NCBI RefSeq assembly: GCF_027214045.1
Contig: NZ_JAPWHE010000003.1
Location: 170,168 to 234,167 of the forward strand
Source of the DNA: Castellaniella denitrificans
GTDB taxonomy: Bacteria; Pseudomonadota; Gammaproteobacteria; Burkholderiales; Burkholderiaceae_B
Direction of reading: 5' to 3'
DNA: 64,000 nt
The notes under the pieces are model-generated. The model was not told where the DNA came from. It searched no databases and was given only the letters and a program-made list of their open reading frames with translations. Position 1 is the first letter of the stretch, and every line of letters starts with the position of its first letter. Made by a program: the position numbers and the translations under genes. Below are positions 6,374 through 15,654 of the stretch, piece by piece.

Positions 6374-9214
6374 ATGACCATCCATCCGGCTCATTTGGGG
6401 GAAACCCGCCCCGCCTTCGGCGCCGTCGGCGCGCTGCTGGTGATCCTCGTCGTGGCCACGACGCTGCGCCTGCCCGCCGCCGCCAGCGACCTCAGCCATC
6501 TCCTGCCATTGCACATGGCGCTGGAAACCCTGTCGATCGTGGCGGCGGCCCTTATCGTCAGGCTCGTCTGGAGCGTGCGCCATGAAAATCCGCCGGCCAA
6601 TCTCCTGTGGCTGGCGAGCGCCTTTCTGGGCGTGGCGCTGCTGGATTTCCTGCACGTGCTGTCCTTGCCGGGCATGCCGGATTTCATCGCGGCCAGCCCG
6701 ATCGCCACGAGTACGGGTTTCTGGCTGGCCGCCCGGTTCGTGGGCGCACTGGGCCTGCTGGCCGCCGTCTGGATGCCCTGGCGGGTACGCCCGGCCCGGG
6801 TCCCTCAGGGCGCCCGGCAATTGCCCGTTCTGTTGCTGGTCCTCGGGGCGACGGTCCTGCTCTTTCGCGCGCCGCCGTGGCTGCCGCTCGTCCACACGCC
6901 GGGCCAGGCGCCGACCGCGTTCATGGTCGGCGCCGAATACGGCATCCTCGTCCTGAACCTGTTGGCGGCCATCCGGCTGCTCTGGCTCATGCGCCTGCCC
7001 CGCCGCTTCAACGTCGGCGCTCTGTTCGCCTCCGCCTGCATCATGGCCCAGAGCGAATTCTTCCTGACGCGGCACACCGGCGCCACGGACGTCTACAGCC
7101 TGTTCGGCCATGTCTACAAGGTGCTGGCCTATTTCTACCTGTACCGGGCCGTCTTCGTGGCAATGGTCCGGGATCCCTATGCCCGGGTGGATGAATCCCG
7201 GCGGCGCCTGCAGGCGACCTTGCAGGCCGTGCCCGATCTGGTGGTGGTCATGGACGCGCGGGGCCGCTATCTGGCCGTGCACGCCGTTCCGGAGACGGCC
7301 CGGCCCGGGCCCGACCTGCGCGGTCGGCTGGTCGAGGAAATCCTGCCGCCGCAGGCCGCCGACACGGTGCTCGCGGCGCTCGAAGAGGCCGGCCGGCAAG
7401 GGGTCTCGCGCGGCCGTCTCCTCAGCCTGAGGATCGGCGAGCACACCCGCTGGTTCGAACTGTCCGTGGCACGCAAGCCGGCCTGGGCGGGAGAGAGCGA
7501 TCATTACGTCGTCATTTCGCGGGACGTCACCCAGCGCCACGAAAGCGAACAGATGCTGCGCAAGTTTTCCCTGGTGGTGGCGCAGAGTCCGGTGTCCATC
7601 ATGATCCTGGACCGGGCTTACCGCATCGAATACGTCAACGAGGCGTGCACTCGCCTGAGTGGCTACACCAGTCAGGAACTGCTGGGACGCAGCCCCGTCG
7701 ACTTGTGGTCTCCCCGCGTGCCGACGGCGACCGTGCTCGCCATGACCGCTCAGGTCGCCCGGGGCGAGCCCTGGCAGGGCGAACTGGTCAGTCTCGACAA
7801 AGCCGGCCGGGAATTCACGGAGTCCGTGCTGGTCTATCCGCTGCGCAGCGCCGACGGCGCCATCACCAACTACCTGACGCTCAGGGAAAACATCACCGAA
7901 AAGAAACAGGCGGCCGCACGGCCCCAGGCCCTGTCGCATTACGACCCCTTGACCGGATTGCCCGACCGCGCGCTTTTGCACGAGCATTTCCAGTATGCAC
8001 GCCGGCAATTCCGCACGCTGGCCGTCCTGTGGGTCGGCCTGGACCGCGTCAAGAGCGCCAACGATTCCCCGGACCACCGGTTCGGCGACGCCTGGCTGCG
8101 GGGAATGGCCCAGCGCCTGCGCTCGGCGCTGAGAGCACAGGACGTCCTGTCGCGTCTGTCGGGCGAGGATTTTCTGGCCATCCTGCCGGACACCGGTCAG
8201 CAAGAGGCGGCGCGCAGTGCGCAGGCCTTGCTGGACTCCGTGACCCTGCCGCTGCGGCTGGAGGGTCGGAAAGTCGTCGCGACTGCGTCCGTCGGCATTG
8301 CCATGTACCCGTCCGACGCCGACGGGTTGGACGCTTTGTTGAAGCACGCGGAGACCGCGATGCGCCGCGCCAGGGCCGAAGGCCGCAACGGCAGTTGTTT
8401 TTTCACACCCGAAATGCAGGCCCATGCCGTCCATCTGGTCGCGCTGATCCATGCGCTGAGGCAGGCGCAGCAGCGCGGCGAATTGCGTCTGGTCTACCAG
8501 CCGCAGCTGCGCCTGTCCGAGCACCGGGTCTTTGGCGCGGAGGCGCTGCTGCGCTGGGATTCGCCCCAATGGGGGACGGTCTGCCCGGCCGAATTCATTC
8601 CGCTCGCCGAATCGTCCGGCCTGATCGTGCCCATCGGGGACTGGGTGCTGCGCACCGTCCTGCGGCAGATCCGGGTCTGGCGGGACCGTGGCCTGTCCGG
8701 TCTGGTCGTCGCCGTGAATCTGTCGGCGGTCCAGTTCGACCAACCCAATCTGACCAACCGGATCGGTCGGCTGCTGGACGAAGCGGGCGTCCCGCCTCAT
8801 TGCCTGGAACTGGACCTGGCCGAGGCGACCCTCATGAAAACCCCGGACATCGCCGCGCGGAAGATCCAGGATCTCCATCAGCGGGGCATCCGCCTCGCGA
8901 TCGATGATTTCGGCGCGGGCCATTCATCGTTCGGCCACCTCAAGCGCTTCAAGATCCACAAGCTCAAGATCGACCGGAGCTTCGTGCGCGATATCGATGC
9001 CGACGTGGACGATCAGGCGATTACGTCCGCCATCGTCCAGATGGCCCGCAGTCTGGGCCTGGCCACGCTCGCCAAGAACGTGGAAACGGCCGGGCAACTG
9101 GCCTTTCTCAAGGCCAGCGGCTGCGACGACATCCAGGGCCGGCATTTCAGCCAGCCACTGGAATCCGAGGACTTCGAGCGTTTCGTCCTGCGCCTCGGCG
9201 GGAACCCGACCTAG
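6374..9214 (+). CDS. Membrane PAS-GGDEF-EAL protein with MASE3-like sensor; degenerate GGDEF
   Basis: A 946-residue c-di-GMP signalling protein. Residues 1 to about 275 form a block of membrane helices like MASE3, followed by two PAS regions (about 275-395 and 400-515), GGDEF (about 525-690) and EAL (about 695-940). The cyclase motif reads SGEDF at 596-600 instead of GGDEF, so synthesis is doubtful. The RxxD inhibitory site is kept five residues before it, so the domain could bind c-di-GMP. The EAL domain keeps E723-A-L and IDDFG, but the loop usually read as AEGVET is AKNVET (901-905), which may weaken hydrolysis. The open frame extends far upstream, but only ATG 6374 starts right before the membrane block. 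Its stop overlaps the ovoA stop. Confidence 0.9.
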   Translation: MTIHPAHLGETRPAFGAVGALLVILVVATTLRLPAAASDLSHLLPLHMALETLSIVAAALIVRLVWSVRHENPPANLLWLASAFLGVALLDFLHVLSLPGMPDFIAASPIATSTGFWLAARFVGALGLLAAVWMPWRVRPARVPQGARQLPVLLLVLGATVLLFRAPPWLPLVHTPGQAPTAFMVGAEYGILVLNLLAAIRLLWLMRLPRRFNVGALFASACIMAQSEFFLTRHTGATDVYSLFGHVYKVLAYFYLYRAVFVAMVRDPYARVDESRRRLQATLQAVPDLVVVMDARGRYLAVHAVPETARPGPDLRGRLVEEILPPQAADTVLAALEEAGRQGVSRGRLLSLRIGEHTRWFELSVARKPAWAGESDHYVVISRDVTQRHESEQMLRKFSLVVAQSPVSIMILDRAYRIEYVNEACTRLSGYTSQELLGRSPVDLWSPRVPTATVLAMTAQVARGEPWQGELVSLDKAGREFTESVLVYPLRSADGAITNYLTLRENITEKKQAAARPQALSHYDPLTGLPDRALLHEHFQYARRQFRTLAVLWVGLDRVKSANDSPDHRFGDAWLRGMAQRLRSALRAQDVLSRLSGEDFLAILPDTGQQEAARSAQALLDSVTLPLRLEGRKVVATASVGIAMYPSDADGLDALLKHAETAMRRARAEGRNGSCFFTPEMQAHAVHLVALIHALRQAQQRGELRLVYQPQLRLSEHRVFGAEALLRWDSPQWGTVCPAEFIPLAESSGLIVPIGDWVLRTVLRQIRVWRDRGLSGLVVAVNLSAVQFDQPNLTNRIGRLLDEAGVPPHCLELDLAEATLMKTPDIAARKIQDLHQRGIRLAIDDFGAGHSSFGHLKRFKIHKLKIDRSFVRDIDADVDDQAITSAIVQMARSLGLATLAKNVETAGQLAFLKASGCDDIQGRHFSQPLESEDFERFVLRLGGNPT

Positions 9215-11382
9215 GACCGGTCCGGGCGCCGTTCCCAGATCGTCAGCTCCGACAGCGTGTGCTGGAACTTGCGCCGCGTTTCGCGGATGACGAAGGGCAC
9301 GTCCGTCGGCTCGCCCAGCAGCCGGAAATGCGGCGCGAGGTGTTCCTTCAGGCCGTCCAGGGTCGTGTGGCTCTCCGCGTCCCGTTTGAAGCCGCCCAGC
9401 CAGGAGTCGCGTGGCGTGTGCTCTTCAAGCCAGGTGTAGGGCGAGGCGAGCACCAGCAGGCCGCCCGGAACGATGCGCTCGTGGATCCGGTCCAGGAACC
9501 GCGCGGGATCATACAGCCGGTCGATCAGGTTGGCGGCCAGGATCAGGTCGTAGTCCGTGAACTGCGGCTTCAGGTTGCAGGCGTCGCCCTGGAAGAACTC
9601 CACCCGGCCGATGGCCTCGTCCAGGCCCAGCTCGGCCAGCGTGCGGGACTTGTAGGACACCAGTTCGCCCTCGTCGGCCAGGGTGTAGCGTAGCTGGCCC
9701 GTCTGGATCAGTTGCACGCCCTGGTTGATGAAGCGGGCCGAGAAATCCACGCCTGTGACACGCGCGAAGACCCGGGCCAGTTCGAAAGTGGCCCGCCCGG
9801 AAGCGCAACCCAGATCCAGTGCGCGGCGGCGCGGGCGGTCGCCCAGGGCCTCGATGGCCCGCCGCGCCAGCGCCTGGGGGAAGTTGGGGACGCCGAAATA
9901 CGAGTCGCCGTAGTGGAATTCGGCGTATTCGGACATCAGCTTGTCGGTTTCGTAGTAGGCGGCCGGAGCCTCGGCGGGCGCATGGGACACAACGTAGCGG
10001 AAGCCCGCATGCTGAAAGAAGTGCCGCCGGAAAGCGTAGCGCGAAGCGCGCACGGCCTCGTTGCCGCAGGAAATCCAGGAGCCCCCCTTGAGCAGGTTGT
10101 GGCGGCCGTCGAAGGTCGGCGTCGTGAAGTCGTCGTAGATCGGGTGGACGTCGAAGCCGTCGAACGGATAGGTGGGCGTCTCGGTCCATTGCCAGACGTT
10201 GCCCACCACGTCGTACCAGTCGCCGTGGCGCCAGGTGTCCACGGGGCACGACGAGGCGCCGTGGTCCAGGTGCAGGTTGGCGGCACAGGGGCGGTCGTCG
10301 GGGTCGCGCAGGCCGGCCGCATCGTACAGCCGGTACCATTCGTCCTCGGTGGGCAGGCGCACGGGCTGGCCGGTCTCGGCCGCCTTCCAGTTGCAGAAGG
10401 CCTTGGCCTCCAGGTAGTTGACTTCGACCGGCCAGGACCAGGGCATGGGAATTTCCCCGGTCATCAGGCGCAGAAACCAGCCCTGGGTCTTCTTGACCCA
10501 GAAGGTGGGATGTTCCGCCTGGCTGTAGGCCAGCCACTGGCGGCCTTCCTCGGTCCAGTCGCGGTGGTTGCGGTAGCCGCCCGCCTCGACGAAAGCCAGG
10601 AATTCGCGGTTGCTCACCAGGCAGCGCCCCGCCTCGAAGGATTCGACCTCGGCCGCGTGGGTGCCGTATTCGTTGTCCCAGCCGTATTGCGGGTCGTCGA
10701 AGGACTTGCCCACACGCACCGTGCCGGCCGGCACGCGTGCGAGACTGTTTTCGGGCGGTTCGCCGCCGATGTCGGGGATCGGCGCCCATTCCGGGACGGC
10801 GCGTACGTATTTCAGCGCGTGCTGGCGGATCAGGACCGAGGATGTCTCCAGGTGGATGCGCTCGTGCTCGACGCCCATGACGATGGCCCACCAGGGATTC
10901 CGCCAATCGATCGGGGATTGCAGCGGAGCGTGATCGATCAGGTCCAGGACCAGGGCGCGCACGCGGTCGCGATAGGCGCGGACCTCGGCCACGGAGGGCC
11001 AGTCGTAGTGGGCGTCGTCCAGGTCGTCCCAGCTCATCTCGTCCACGCCGACGGCGAAGATCGACTCCAGCCGGTGGTCCAGGCGCTGGTCGATCAGACG
11101 GGCGAGCAGCAGCTTGTTGACGAAGAACGTCGCGGTGTGGCCGAAGTAGAAGATCAGCGGGTGGCGCAGGGGGATCGGCTTGACGACGAAGGCCTCGTCG
11201 CTCGACAGGCACTGGAACAGGGACTCGTAGCGGTCGAAGGTGTCCAGGAAATAGCGCCGGACGGTGGCGCGCAGGCGGTCGATGTCCGGCTCGGCGAGAT
11301 CGGGGGTGCGGGCGAACAGGACGTCGGGCGCGGTCCGGTCGTCCGGGGAGGTGGGCAGTGGCGCGGCTGTGGAGGGCATCAT
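9211..11382 (-). CDS. ovoA: OvoA, 5-histidylcysteine sulfoxide synthase fused to 4-mercaptohistidine N-methyltransferase
   Basis: The ovothiol-biosynthesis enzyme, 723 residues, which is full length for the family. The N-terminal DinB-like part carries the iron ligands: a His in FYFGHT near residue 83 and the HERIHLE motif near 175. The middle formylglycine-generating-enzyme-like lectin fold (about 215-460) includes GNVWQW and LLKGGSW. The C-terminal SAM methyltransferase (about 480-723) shows the glycine loop LDLGCASGRA. It joins histidine and cysteine with oxygen to a sulfoxide; a separate PLP lyase (OvoB), not seen here, would cleave this before N-methylation. Start: two tandem ATGs at 11382 and 11379, with AGGAAT just upstream. 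A longer frame to 11433 lacks a ribosome site. Confidence 0.93.
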   Translation of the reverse strand: MMPSTAAPLPTSPDDRTAPDVLFARTPDLAEPDIDRLRATVRRYFLDTFDRYESLFQCLSSDEAFVVKPIPLRHPLIFYFGHTATFFVNKLLLARLIDQRLDHRLESIFAVGVDEMSWDDLDDAHYDWPSVAEVRAYRDRVRALVLDLIDHAPLQSPIDWRNPWWAIVMGVEHERIHLETSSVLIRQHALKYVRAVPEWAPIPDIGGEPPENSLARVPAGTVRVGKSFDDPQYGWDNEYGTHAAEVESFEAGRCLVSNREFLAFVEAGGYRNHRDWTEEGRQWLAYSQAEHPTFWVKKTQGWFLRLMTGEIPMPWSWPVEVNYLEAKAFCNWKAAETGQPVRLPTEDEWYRLYDAAGLRDPDDRPCAANLHLDHGASSCPVDTWRHGDWYDVVGNVWQWTETPTYPFDGFDVHPIYDDFTTPTFDGRHNLLKGGSWISCGNEAVRASRYAFRRHFFQHAGFRYVVSHAPAEAPAAYYETDKLMSEYAEFHYGDSYFGVPNFPQALARRAIEALGDRPRRRALDLGCASGRATFELARVFARVTGVDFSARFINQGVQLIQTGQLRYTLADEGELVSYKSRTLAELGLDEAIGRVEFFQGDACNLKPQFTDYDLILAANLIDRLYDPARFLDRIHERIVPGGLLVLASPYTWLEEHTPRDSWLGGFKRDAESHTTLDGLKEHLAPHFRLLGEPTDVPFVIRETRRKFQHTLSELTIWERRPDRS

Positions 11383-11464
11383 TGGATTCCTGCGGATTCG
11401 GCCTTGCGGCATGCGTGCGTGATGAGGGATCAACCCGTGACGGGGAACCGGATAATTAGACTAC

Positions 11465-11491
11465 CACGGCCTCGCGGAGCGCGAGGCCGTG
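11465..11491 (-). terminator. Strong hairpin between flavin reductase gene and ovoA
   Basis: A perfect 12-bp inverted repeat (11465-11476 with 11480-11491) encloses a 3-base GAG loop. It starts 10 bases after the flavin-reductase stop on the minus strand. The following bases are only moderately T-rich, so termination may be partial. Its position suggests that ovoA has its own promoter in 11383-11464. Confidence 0.6.
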
Positions 11492-11501
11492 CGCGGGCGT
11501 A

Positions 11502-12215
11502 TCAATAACCATGGAAGCTTTCGTCCAGGATGGCGTCGTCCGCGACGCCGAGCCCGGCCAGATGCGCGCGGACCTCCTCGACCATGGCGGGTATGCCGGT
11601 CACATAACACAAGGGGTCGTCCAGCCCCCGGAGTGCCTGTTCCAGCAGGGCGCTGTCGATCCGGCCGCGCAGCCCGTCCCAGGCATCGTCGGCCGGGCCG
11701 GTCAATGTGGCCAGCAGGCGCAGGCGCGGATTGAGCCGCGCGAGTTCGCGCAGTTCTTCCAGGAATGCGGCCTGTTCCCGGGTCCGGTTGGAATAGAGCA
11801 GCATGAACCGCCGGTCCGAGCCCTGGTGCGCTGCGTCGCGCAGCATGCTCACGCAGGGCGTGATGCCGATGCCGCCCGCGATCAGGACCAGGGGCCGGTC
11901 CGTCCCCGCCGGCGGAGTGAGCTTTCCGTAGGGACCGCCGAACCGCAGTTCGGCGCCGGGCCGCAGCCGCGCCAGGGCCTGCTTGAACGGGGTGGCGCGC
12001 ATGCGGGTGGCGATGCACAGATCGCTCTCATGCGGCGCGCTGACCAGCGAAAAGGTATGCCGCAGGACCGGCACGTCCGGCGCGTCCGAAGGCAGCGTCA
12101 GCGAAAGGGTCTGCCCGGGCAGGAACTGGAAGTCTCCGGGCTTGCGGAAATGCACCGCGACGGTGTCGCGCGCGATGTCGTCGATGCGCAGCAATGCGCT
12201 GGGCCAGGTGGCCAT
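11502..12215 (-). CDS. FAD/NAD(P)H-binding ferredoxin-reductase-type oxidoreductase
   Basis: A 237-residue cytoplasmic flavoprotein of the ferredoxin-NADP reductase superfamily. The FAD-binding beta-barrel (about 1-95) carries the RHTFSLVSAP motif, a variant of RxYS. The nucleotide-binding half has GGIGITPCVSMLR at about 112-124 and a C-terminal YVTGIPAMVEEV segment. There is no 2Fe-2S domain, so it must pass electrons to a separate partner. The start follows an AGGAG site. It sits just before ovoA on the same strand, separated by a hairpin. Supplying electrons to OvoA or to a flavin-dependent step is possible but is only inference from position. Its upstream region is shared with the divergent diguanylate cyclase. 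Confidence 0.85.
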   Translation of the reverse strand: MATWPSALLRIDDIARDTVAVHFRKPGDFQFLPGQTLSLTLPSDAPDVPVLRHTFSLVSAPHESDLCIATRMRATPFKQALARLRPGAELRFGGPYGKLTPPAGTDRPLVLIAGGIGITPCVSMLRDAAHQGSDRRFMLLYSNRTREQAAFLEELRELARLNPRLRLLATLTGPADDAWDGLRGRIDSALLEQALRGLDDPLCYVTGIPAMVEEVRAHLAGLGVADDAILDESFHGY

Positions 12216-12286
12216 GGCGTTCTCCTAGGGCCGTCCCCCGTGGACGGATTTTGATCCATAATTCCCTTGGATGCGCAAAAACGATC

Positions 12287-14239
12287 ATGCGTTTCATGTC
12301 TGTCCCTGAGGAGGCTGATCTGTCGGATTGCGACCGGATTGCTGGAACATGGCGCGGCATGGCGATGCCGGCCATCGGGCATGCCCGATGGCGCGCGTGG
12401 ATCATCGCGGTGATCGGCCTGTCGCTCTACCTGTTTGGCGCGGCGCGGGCCCTGGCGGCCATCCCCGACGCCGCCTGCCCGGCGCTCGGTCTGTCCTCCA
12501 GACATGCGGACATTCCTTCCCTGCCGCAACTCTGCTTCCTGCGGGACGAGGCCCACGCCCTCGGCCCGGGCGACGTCCTGGGCGGGACGCTGCCGATGGA
12601 ACGCCGGGATGCGGACCGGCTCGTTTTCCGGCACAACCAGTCCGCCTATTGGGTCTACGTGCCCTTGCGCAACCTGGACCCCGAGGGCAGCACCTGGTAC
12701 CTGCAACTGGACTATCCGCTGCTCGATGAAATCGATGTCTGGATCTACGATCTCGGTTCGGAGCCCGGTCCGCGGGCGCGGCCCAGGCTCCTGGGCACGG
12801 CGCGCATGGGGGATGCCCGGCCCTTCGGCGACCGGCCGGTGCGGCATCGACTGTTTCTGCTGCCCCTGGATTTCGGGGCCGGACAGTCGCTCGCGGTCGT
12901 CCTGCGGGTCCACAGCAGCGGGGCGATCAATATCCCCCTGTCGCTGCATTCGGGCGCGGCGGCCATCGGCCAGGCCCAGGACCACGGCCTGAGCCAGGGC
13001 ATGTTCCTGGGCGCCCTGGCCATGCTGGCCCTGTTCAACGCCGCCCTGTACCTGCGGCTGAGGGTCCGGCAGTCCCTCTACAACACCGCCTACATCCTGT
13101 GCGCCGGGCTGTTCCTGACGTCCATGTCCGGCCTGTCGTTCCAGTATCTGTGGCCGGACTGGCCCTGGCTGGCGAACCGCTCGGTGCCCTTGAGCGAAAT
13201 CCTGGCCATCCTCAGCCTGCTCTGGTTCACGCGCCATTTCCTGGGCATCGGGCCCGCCCGCTGGCCACGCCAGTCGTGGTTGATCCGCGCCCTGGCCGGG
13301 ACCGGCGCGGCGCTGCTCGCGGCCAGCCTGGCCGCGCCCTACGCGCTCATCATCAAGATCGACACGGTCTACGCCCTGGCCTGCATGGTGGCCATGTTCG
13401 GCCTGGGCTTGCGCCACTGGCGGCGGGGCGAACGCGCCGCGCGCTGGTACGTGCTGTCCTGGCTGGTGTTCTTTGCCGGCTACCTGGCCTACGGGCTGGC
13501 GGCCTTCGGCTACATCCCCGGATTCATGGCCCAGGAACGCTGGATGCAGATCGCCCTGGGCAGCCAGATGTTCCTGCTGACCTACGCCGAGGTCATGCAG
13601 TTGCACGACCTGATGCGCCGGGCGCTCGACATCGAAGCCGGCGCCCGCAACTCGCTGCAGCACGAGGTCCAGTCCCGCACGGCGGACTTGCGCGCCACCA
13701 TGGGGGCGCTGGAGCAGGCCAACCGGCAATTGCGCGAACTGACGCTGCACGATCCGCTGACGGGTCTGCTCAACCGGCGCGGCCTGGACGCTGCACTGGC
13801 GCGAGCAGCCGAGACGCAAGGCGCGTCCGCGCGCGGGACGCTGGTCATCTTCGACCTGGACCATTTCAAGCAGGTCAACGACACCCATGGACATGACGCG
13901 GGCGACGCCGCGCTGCGCTGGGTCGCCGAAGTCCTGCTGAACCTGCTGCGGCGCCGTTCGGACGTATTGGCCCGGTTCGGCGGTGAGGAATTCGTCGCAC
14001 TGCTGCCGGCCACCTCGCTGGACGACGCGGTCATCCTGGCCGCCGGCGTGCTCGAACATGTGCGCCGGAACCCCGTCGACCTGGGACGTGGCCGGGTGAT
14101 CGAACTGACCCTGAGCGCCGGCGTGGCCCAGTGGCGGGAGGATGAAACCCCGCAGTCCCTGTTCCGCCGCGCCGACGAGAACCTGTATTGCGCCAAGACC
14201 GCCGGCCGGAACAGGCTGGTCGCAGACGAAGGGCTTTGA
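12287..14239 (+). CDS. 7TMR-DISM diguanylate cyclase (GGEEF)
   Basis: A membrane sensor of about 650 residues. After an N-terminal hydrophobic segment (about 20-45) comes a periplasmic jelly-roll domain of the 7TMR-DISMED2 type (about 50-215; note WYLQLDYPLLDEIDVWI). Seven transmembrane helices follow (about 225-430), then a short coiled coil (about 440-480) and a GGDEF domain. The catalytic motif is GGEEF at 565-569, and an RxxD feedback site lies five residues before it, so this looks like an active, product-inhibited cyclase. DISMED2 domains commonly bind carbohydrate-like ligands; the ligand is unknown here. ATG 12287 was chosen; ATGs at 12299 or near 12350 remain possible and none has a good ribosome site. 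Confidence 0.88.
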   Translation: MRFMSVPEEADLSDCDRIAGTWRGMAMPAIGHARWRAWIIAVIGLSLYLFGAARALAAIPDAACPALGLSSRHADIPSLPQLCFLRDEAHALGPGDVLGGTLPMERRDADRLVFRHNQSAYWVYVPLRNLDPEGSTWYLQLDYPLLDEIDVWIYDLGSEPGPRARPRLLGTARMGDARPFGDRPVRHRLFLLPLDFGAGQSLAVVLRVHSSGAINIPLSLHSGAAAIGQAQDHGLSQGMFLGALAMLALFNAALYLRLRVRQSLYNTAYILCAGLFLTSMSGLSFQYLWPDWPWLANRSVPLSEILAILSLLWFTRHFLGIGPARWPRQSWLIRALAGTGAALLAASLAAPYALIIKIDTVYALACMVAMFGLGLRHWRRGERAARWYVLSWLVFFAGYLAYGLAAFGYIPGFMAQERWMQIALGSQMFLLTYAEVMQLHDLMRRALDIEAGARNSLQHEVQSRTADLRATMGALEQANRQLRELTLHDPLTGLLNRRGLDAALARAAETQGASARGTLVIFDLDHFKQVNDTHGHDAGDAALRWVAEVLLNLLRRRSDVLARFGGEEFVALLPATSLDDAVILAAGVLEHVRRNPVDLGRGRVIELTLSAGVAQWREDETPQSLFRRADENLYCAKTAGRNRLVADEGL

Positions 14240-14324
14240 CCCTGTTCCCATTAGGGATGACCCTGACGAGATGCTTGAAATATCGCACAATGAACGTTTT
14301 TTCATTTGCCGGTAAAGGGTCGAG

Positions 14325-15524
14325 ATGCCACGCATAGTCCTGTTCGAAAACATACACGCCAGCGCCCGGGAAGTCTTCGTCGCGGCGGGGTTCGACGATG
14401 TCGTCACGCATGCGGGCGCGCTCGCGGGCGACGCCCTGCGCGAGGCCCTCCAGGGCGCGCAGGCGGTCGGCATCCGGTCCCGGACGCATCTCGACCAGGC
14501 CGTGCTGGCCGACCTGCCGGACCTTCGGGCCATCGGCTGCTTCTGCATCGGCACCAACCAGGTGGATCTGGAAACCGCCGCCCTGCGGGGGATTCCGGTG
14601 TTCAACGCGCCGTTCTCGAATACCCGTTCGGTGGCCGAACTGGTGCTGGGCGAGGCCATTCTGCTGCTGCGCCGCATCCCCGAAAAGAACGCCCGCGTCC
14701 ACGAGGGCTTCTGGGACAAGACCGCCGACGGCGCCTACGAGGCGCGCGGCAAGACGCTGGGCATCGTCGGTTATGGCAACATCGGTTCCCAGGTCGGCAT
14801 CCTGGCGGAATCCTTCGGCATGCGCGTGATCTACCACGACATCGAGGCCAAACTGCCCCTGGGCAATGCACACGCCACGTCCTCGCTCAAGAAATTCCTC
14901 GGCCAGGCCGACGTGGTCACCCTGCACGTGCCCGGCGGCAAGGACACGGCCAACCTGATGGACGCCGACGCCATCGCCGCGATGCGTCCGGGCAGCATCC
15001 TGATCAACGCCTCGCGCGGCACGGTGGTGGACATCCCCGCCTTGCAGCGCGCACTGAAGTCCGGCCATCTGTCGGGCGCCGCCATCGACGTGTTTCCCAC
15101 CGAACCCAAGAGCCGCGACGAGGCGCTGGACAGCCCCCTGCGCGGCATGCACAACGTGATCCTGACCCCCCACATCGGCGGCAGCACCCAGGAATCCCAG
15201 GAAAACATCGGCCGGGAAGTCGCGGAAAAACTCAAGCGCTTCATCAGCAGCGGCACGACCAAGGGCGCCGTCAATTTCCCGGAAATCTCCTATCACGAGC
15301 AGGCGGGCGCGGCGCGCATCATCCACATCCACCAGAACGTGCCGGGCGCCATGGGCGCGCTCAGCAACCTGATGGGCGAATACGGCCTGAACATCGTCAG
15401 CCAGCAACTGCAGACGCGCGGCAAGATCGGTTATGCCATCACCGACGTCGACGGCGAGGCCACCGACCAGGTCATCGAGGGTTTGCGGCGCCACCCCATC
15501 ACGATCCGCTGCGATCGGGTTTGA
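14325..15524 (+). CDS. serA: D-3-phosphoglycerate dehydrogenase
   Basis: Catalyses NAD-dependent oxidation of 3-phosphoglycerate, the first step of serine synthesis; cytoplasmic tetramer. It has 399 residues, as in the E. coli-type short form with one C-terminal ACT domain. The Rossmann loop GIVGYGNIG is near residues 146-154. Active-site Arg (INASRGTVVD), Glu (PTEP region) and His (LTPHIGGST, about 285) are present. The ACT domain (about 325-399) with HIHQNVPGAMG is the serine-feedback site. The ATG start gives the conserved N-terminus. It is separated from the nitrate operon by about 190 bases that hold an inverted repeat and the narK promoter. Confidence 0.96.
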   Translation: MPRIVLFENIHASAREVFVAAGFDDVVTHAGALAGDALREALQGAQAVGIRSRTHLDQAVLADLPDLRAIGCFCIGTNQVDLETAALRGIPVFNAPFSNTRSVAELVLGEAILLLRRIPEKNARVHEGFWDKTADGAYEARGKTLGIVGYGNIGSQVGILAESFGMRVIYHDIEAKLPLGNAHATSSLKKFLGQADVVTLHVPGGKDTANLMDADAIAAMRPGSILINASRGTVVDIPALQRALKSGHLSGAAIDVFPTEPKSRDEALDSPLRGMHNVILTPHIGGSTQESQENIGREVAEKLKRFISSGTTKGAVNFPEISYHEQAGAARIIHIHQNVPGAMGALSNLMGEYGLNIVSQQLQTRGKIGYAITDVDGEATDQVIEGLRRHPITIRCDRV

Positions 15525-15536
15525 CCTCTTTGCGCA

Positions 15537-15587
15537 GTCATCGGGCCGCCACTATACTGGGCATGCATTCCCAAGTGACCCGATGAC
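15537..15587. other. Inverted repeat between serA and narK
   Basis: Nine-base arms (15537-15545 and 15579-15587) are perfect complements around a 33-base spacer. The spacer itself contains a near-palindrome (15558-15573: TGGG, one base, ATGCAT, one base, CCCA). It could be a structured 3' end of the serA transcript or an operator upstream of narK. No U-tract follows on either strand, so I do not call it an intrinsic terminator. Confidence 0.35.
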
Positions 15588-15640
15588 ATGATTGATCCTG
15601 TTTCGACAGTCCGGTGTCCGCCACGGAAATCGGCTGCGGT

Positions 15641-15654
15641 TTGATTCAGATCAT
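15641..15654 (+). promoter_or_regulatory. FNR/ANR-type box in the narK promoter
   Basis: The sequence TTGATTCAGATCAT differs from the FNR consensus TTGAT-N4-ATCAA only at the last base. A -10-like TATGGT lies at 15678-15683, which predicts transcription from about base 15690. The centre of the box would then be about 42 bases upstream of that point, the usual class II activator position. This supports oxygen-controlled expression of narK and probably of narGHJI behind it. Confidence 0.8.
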
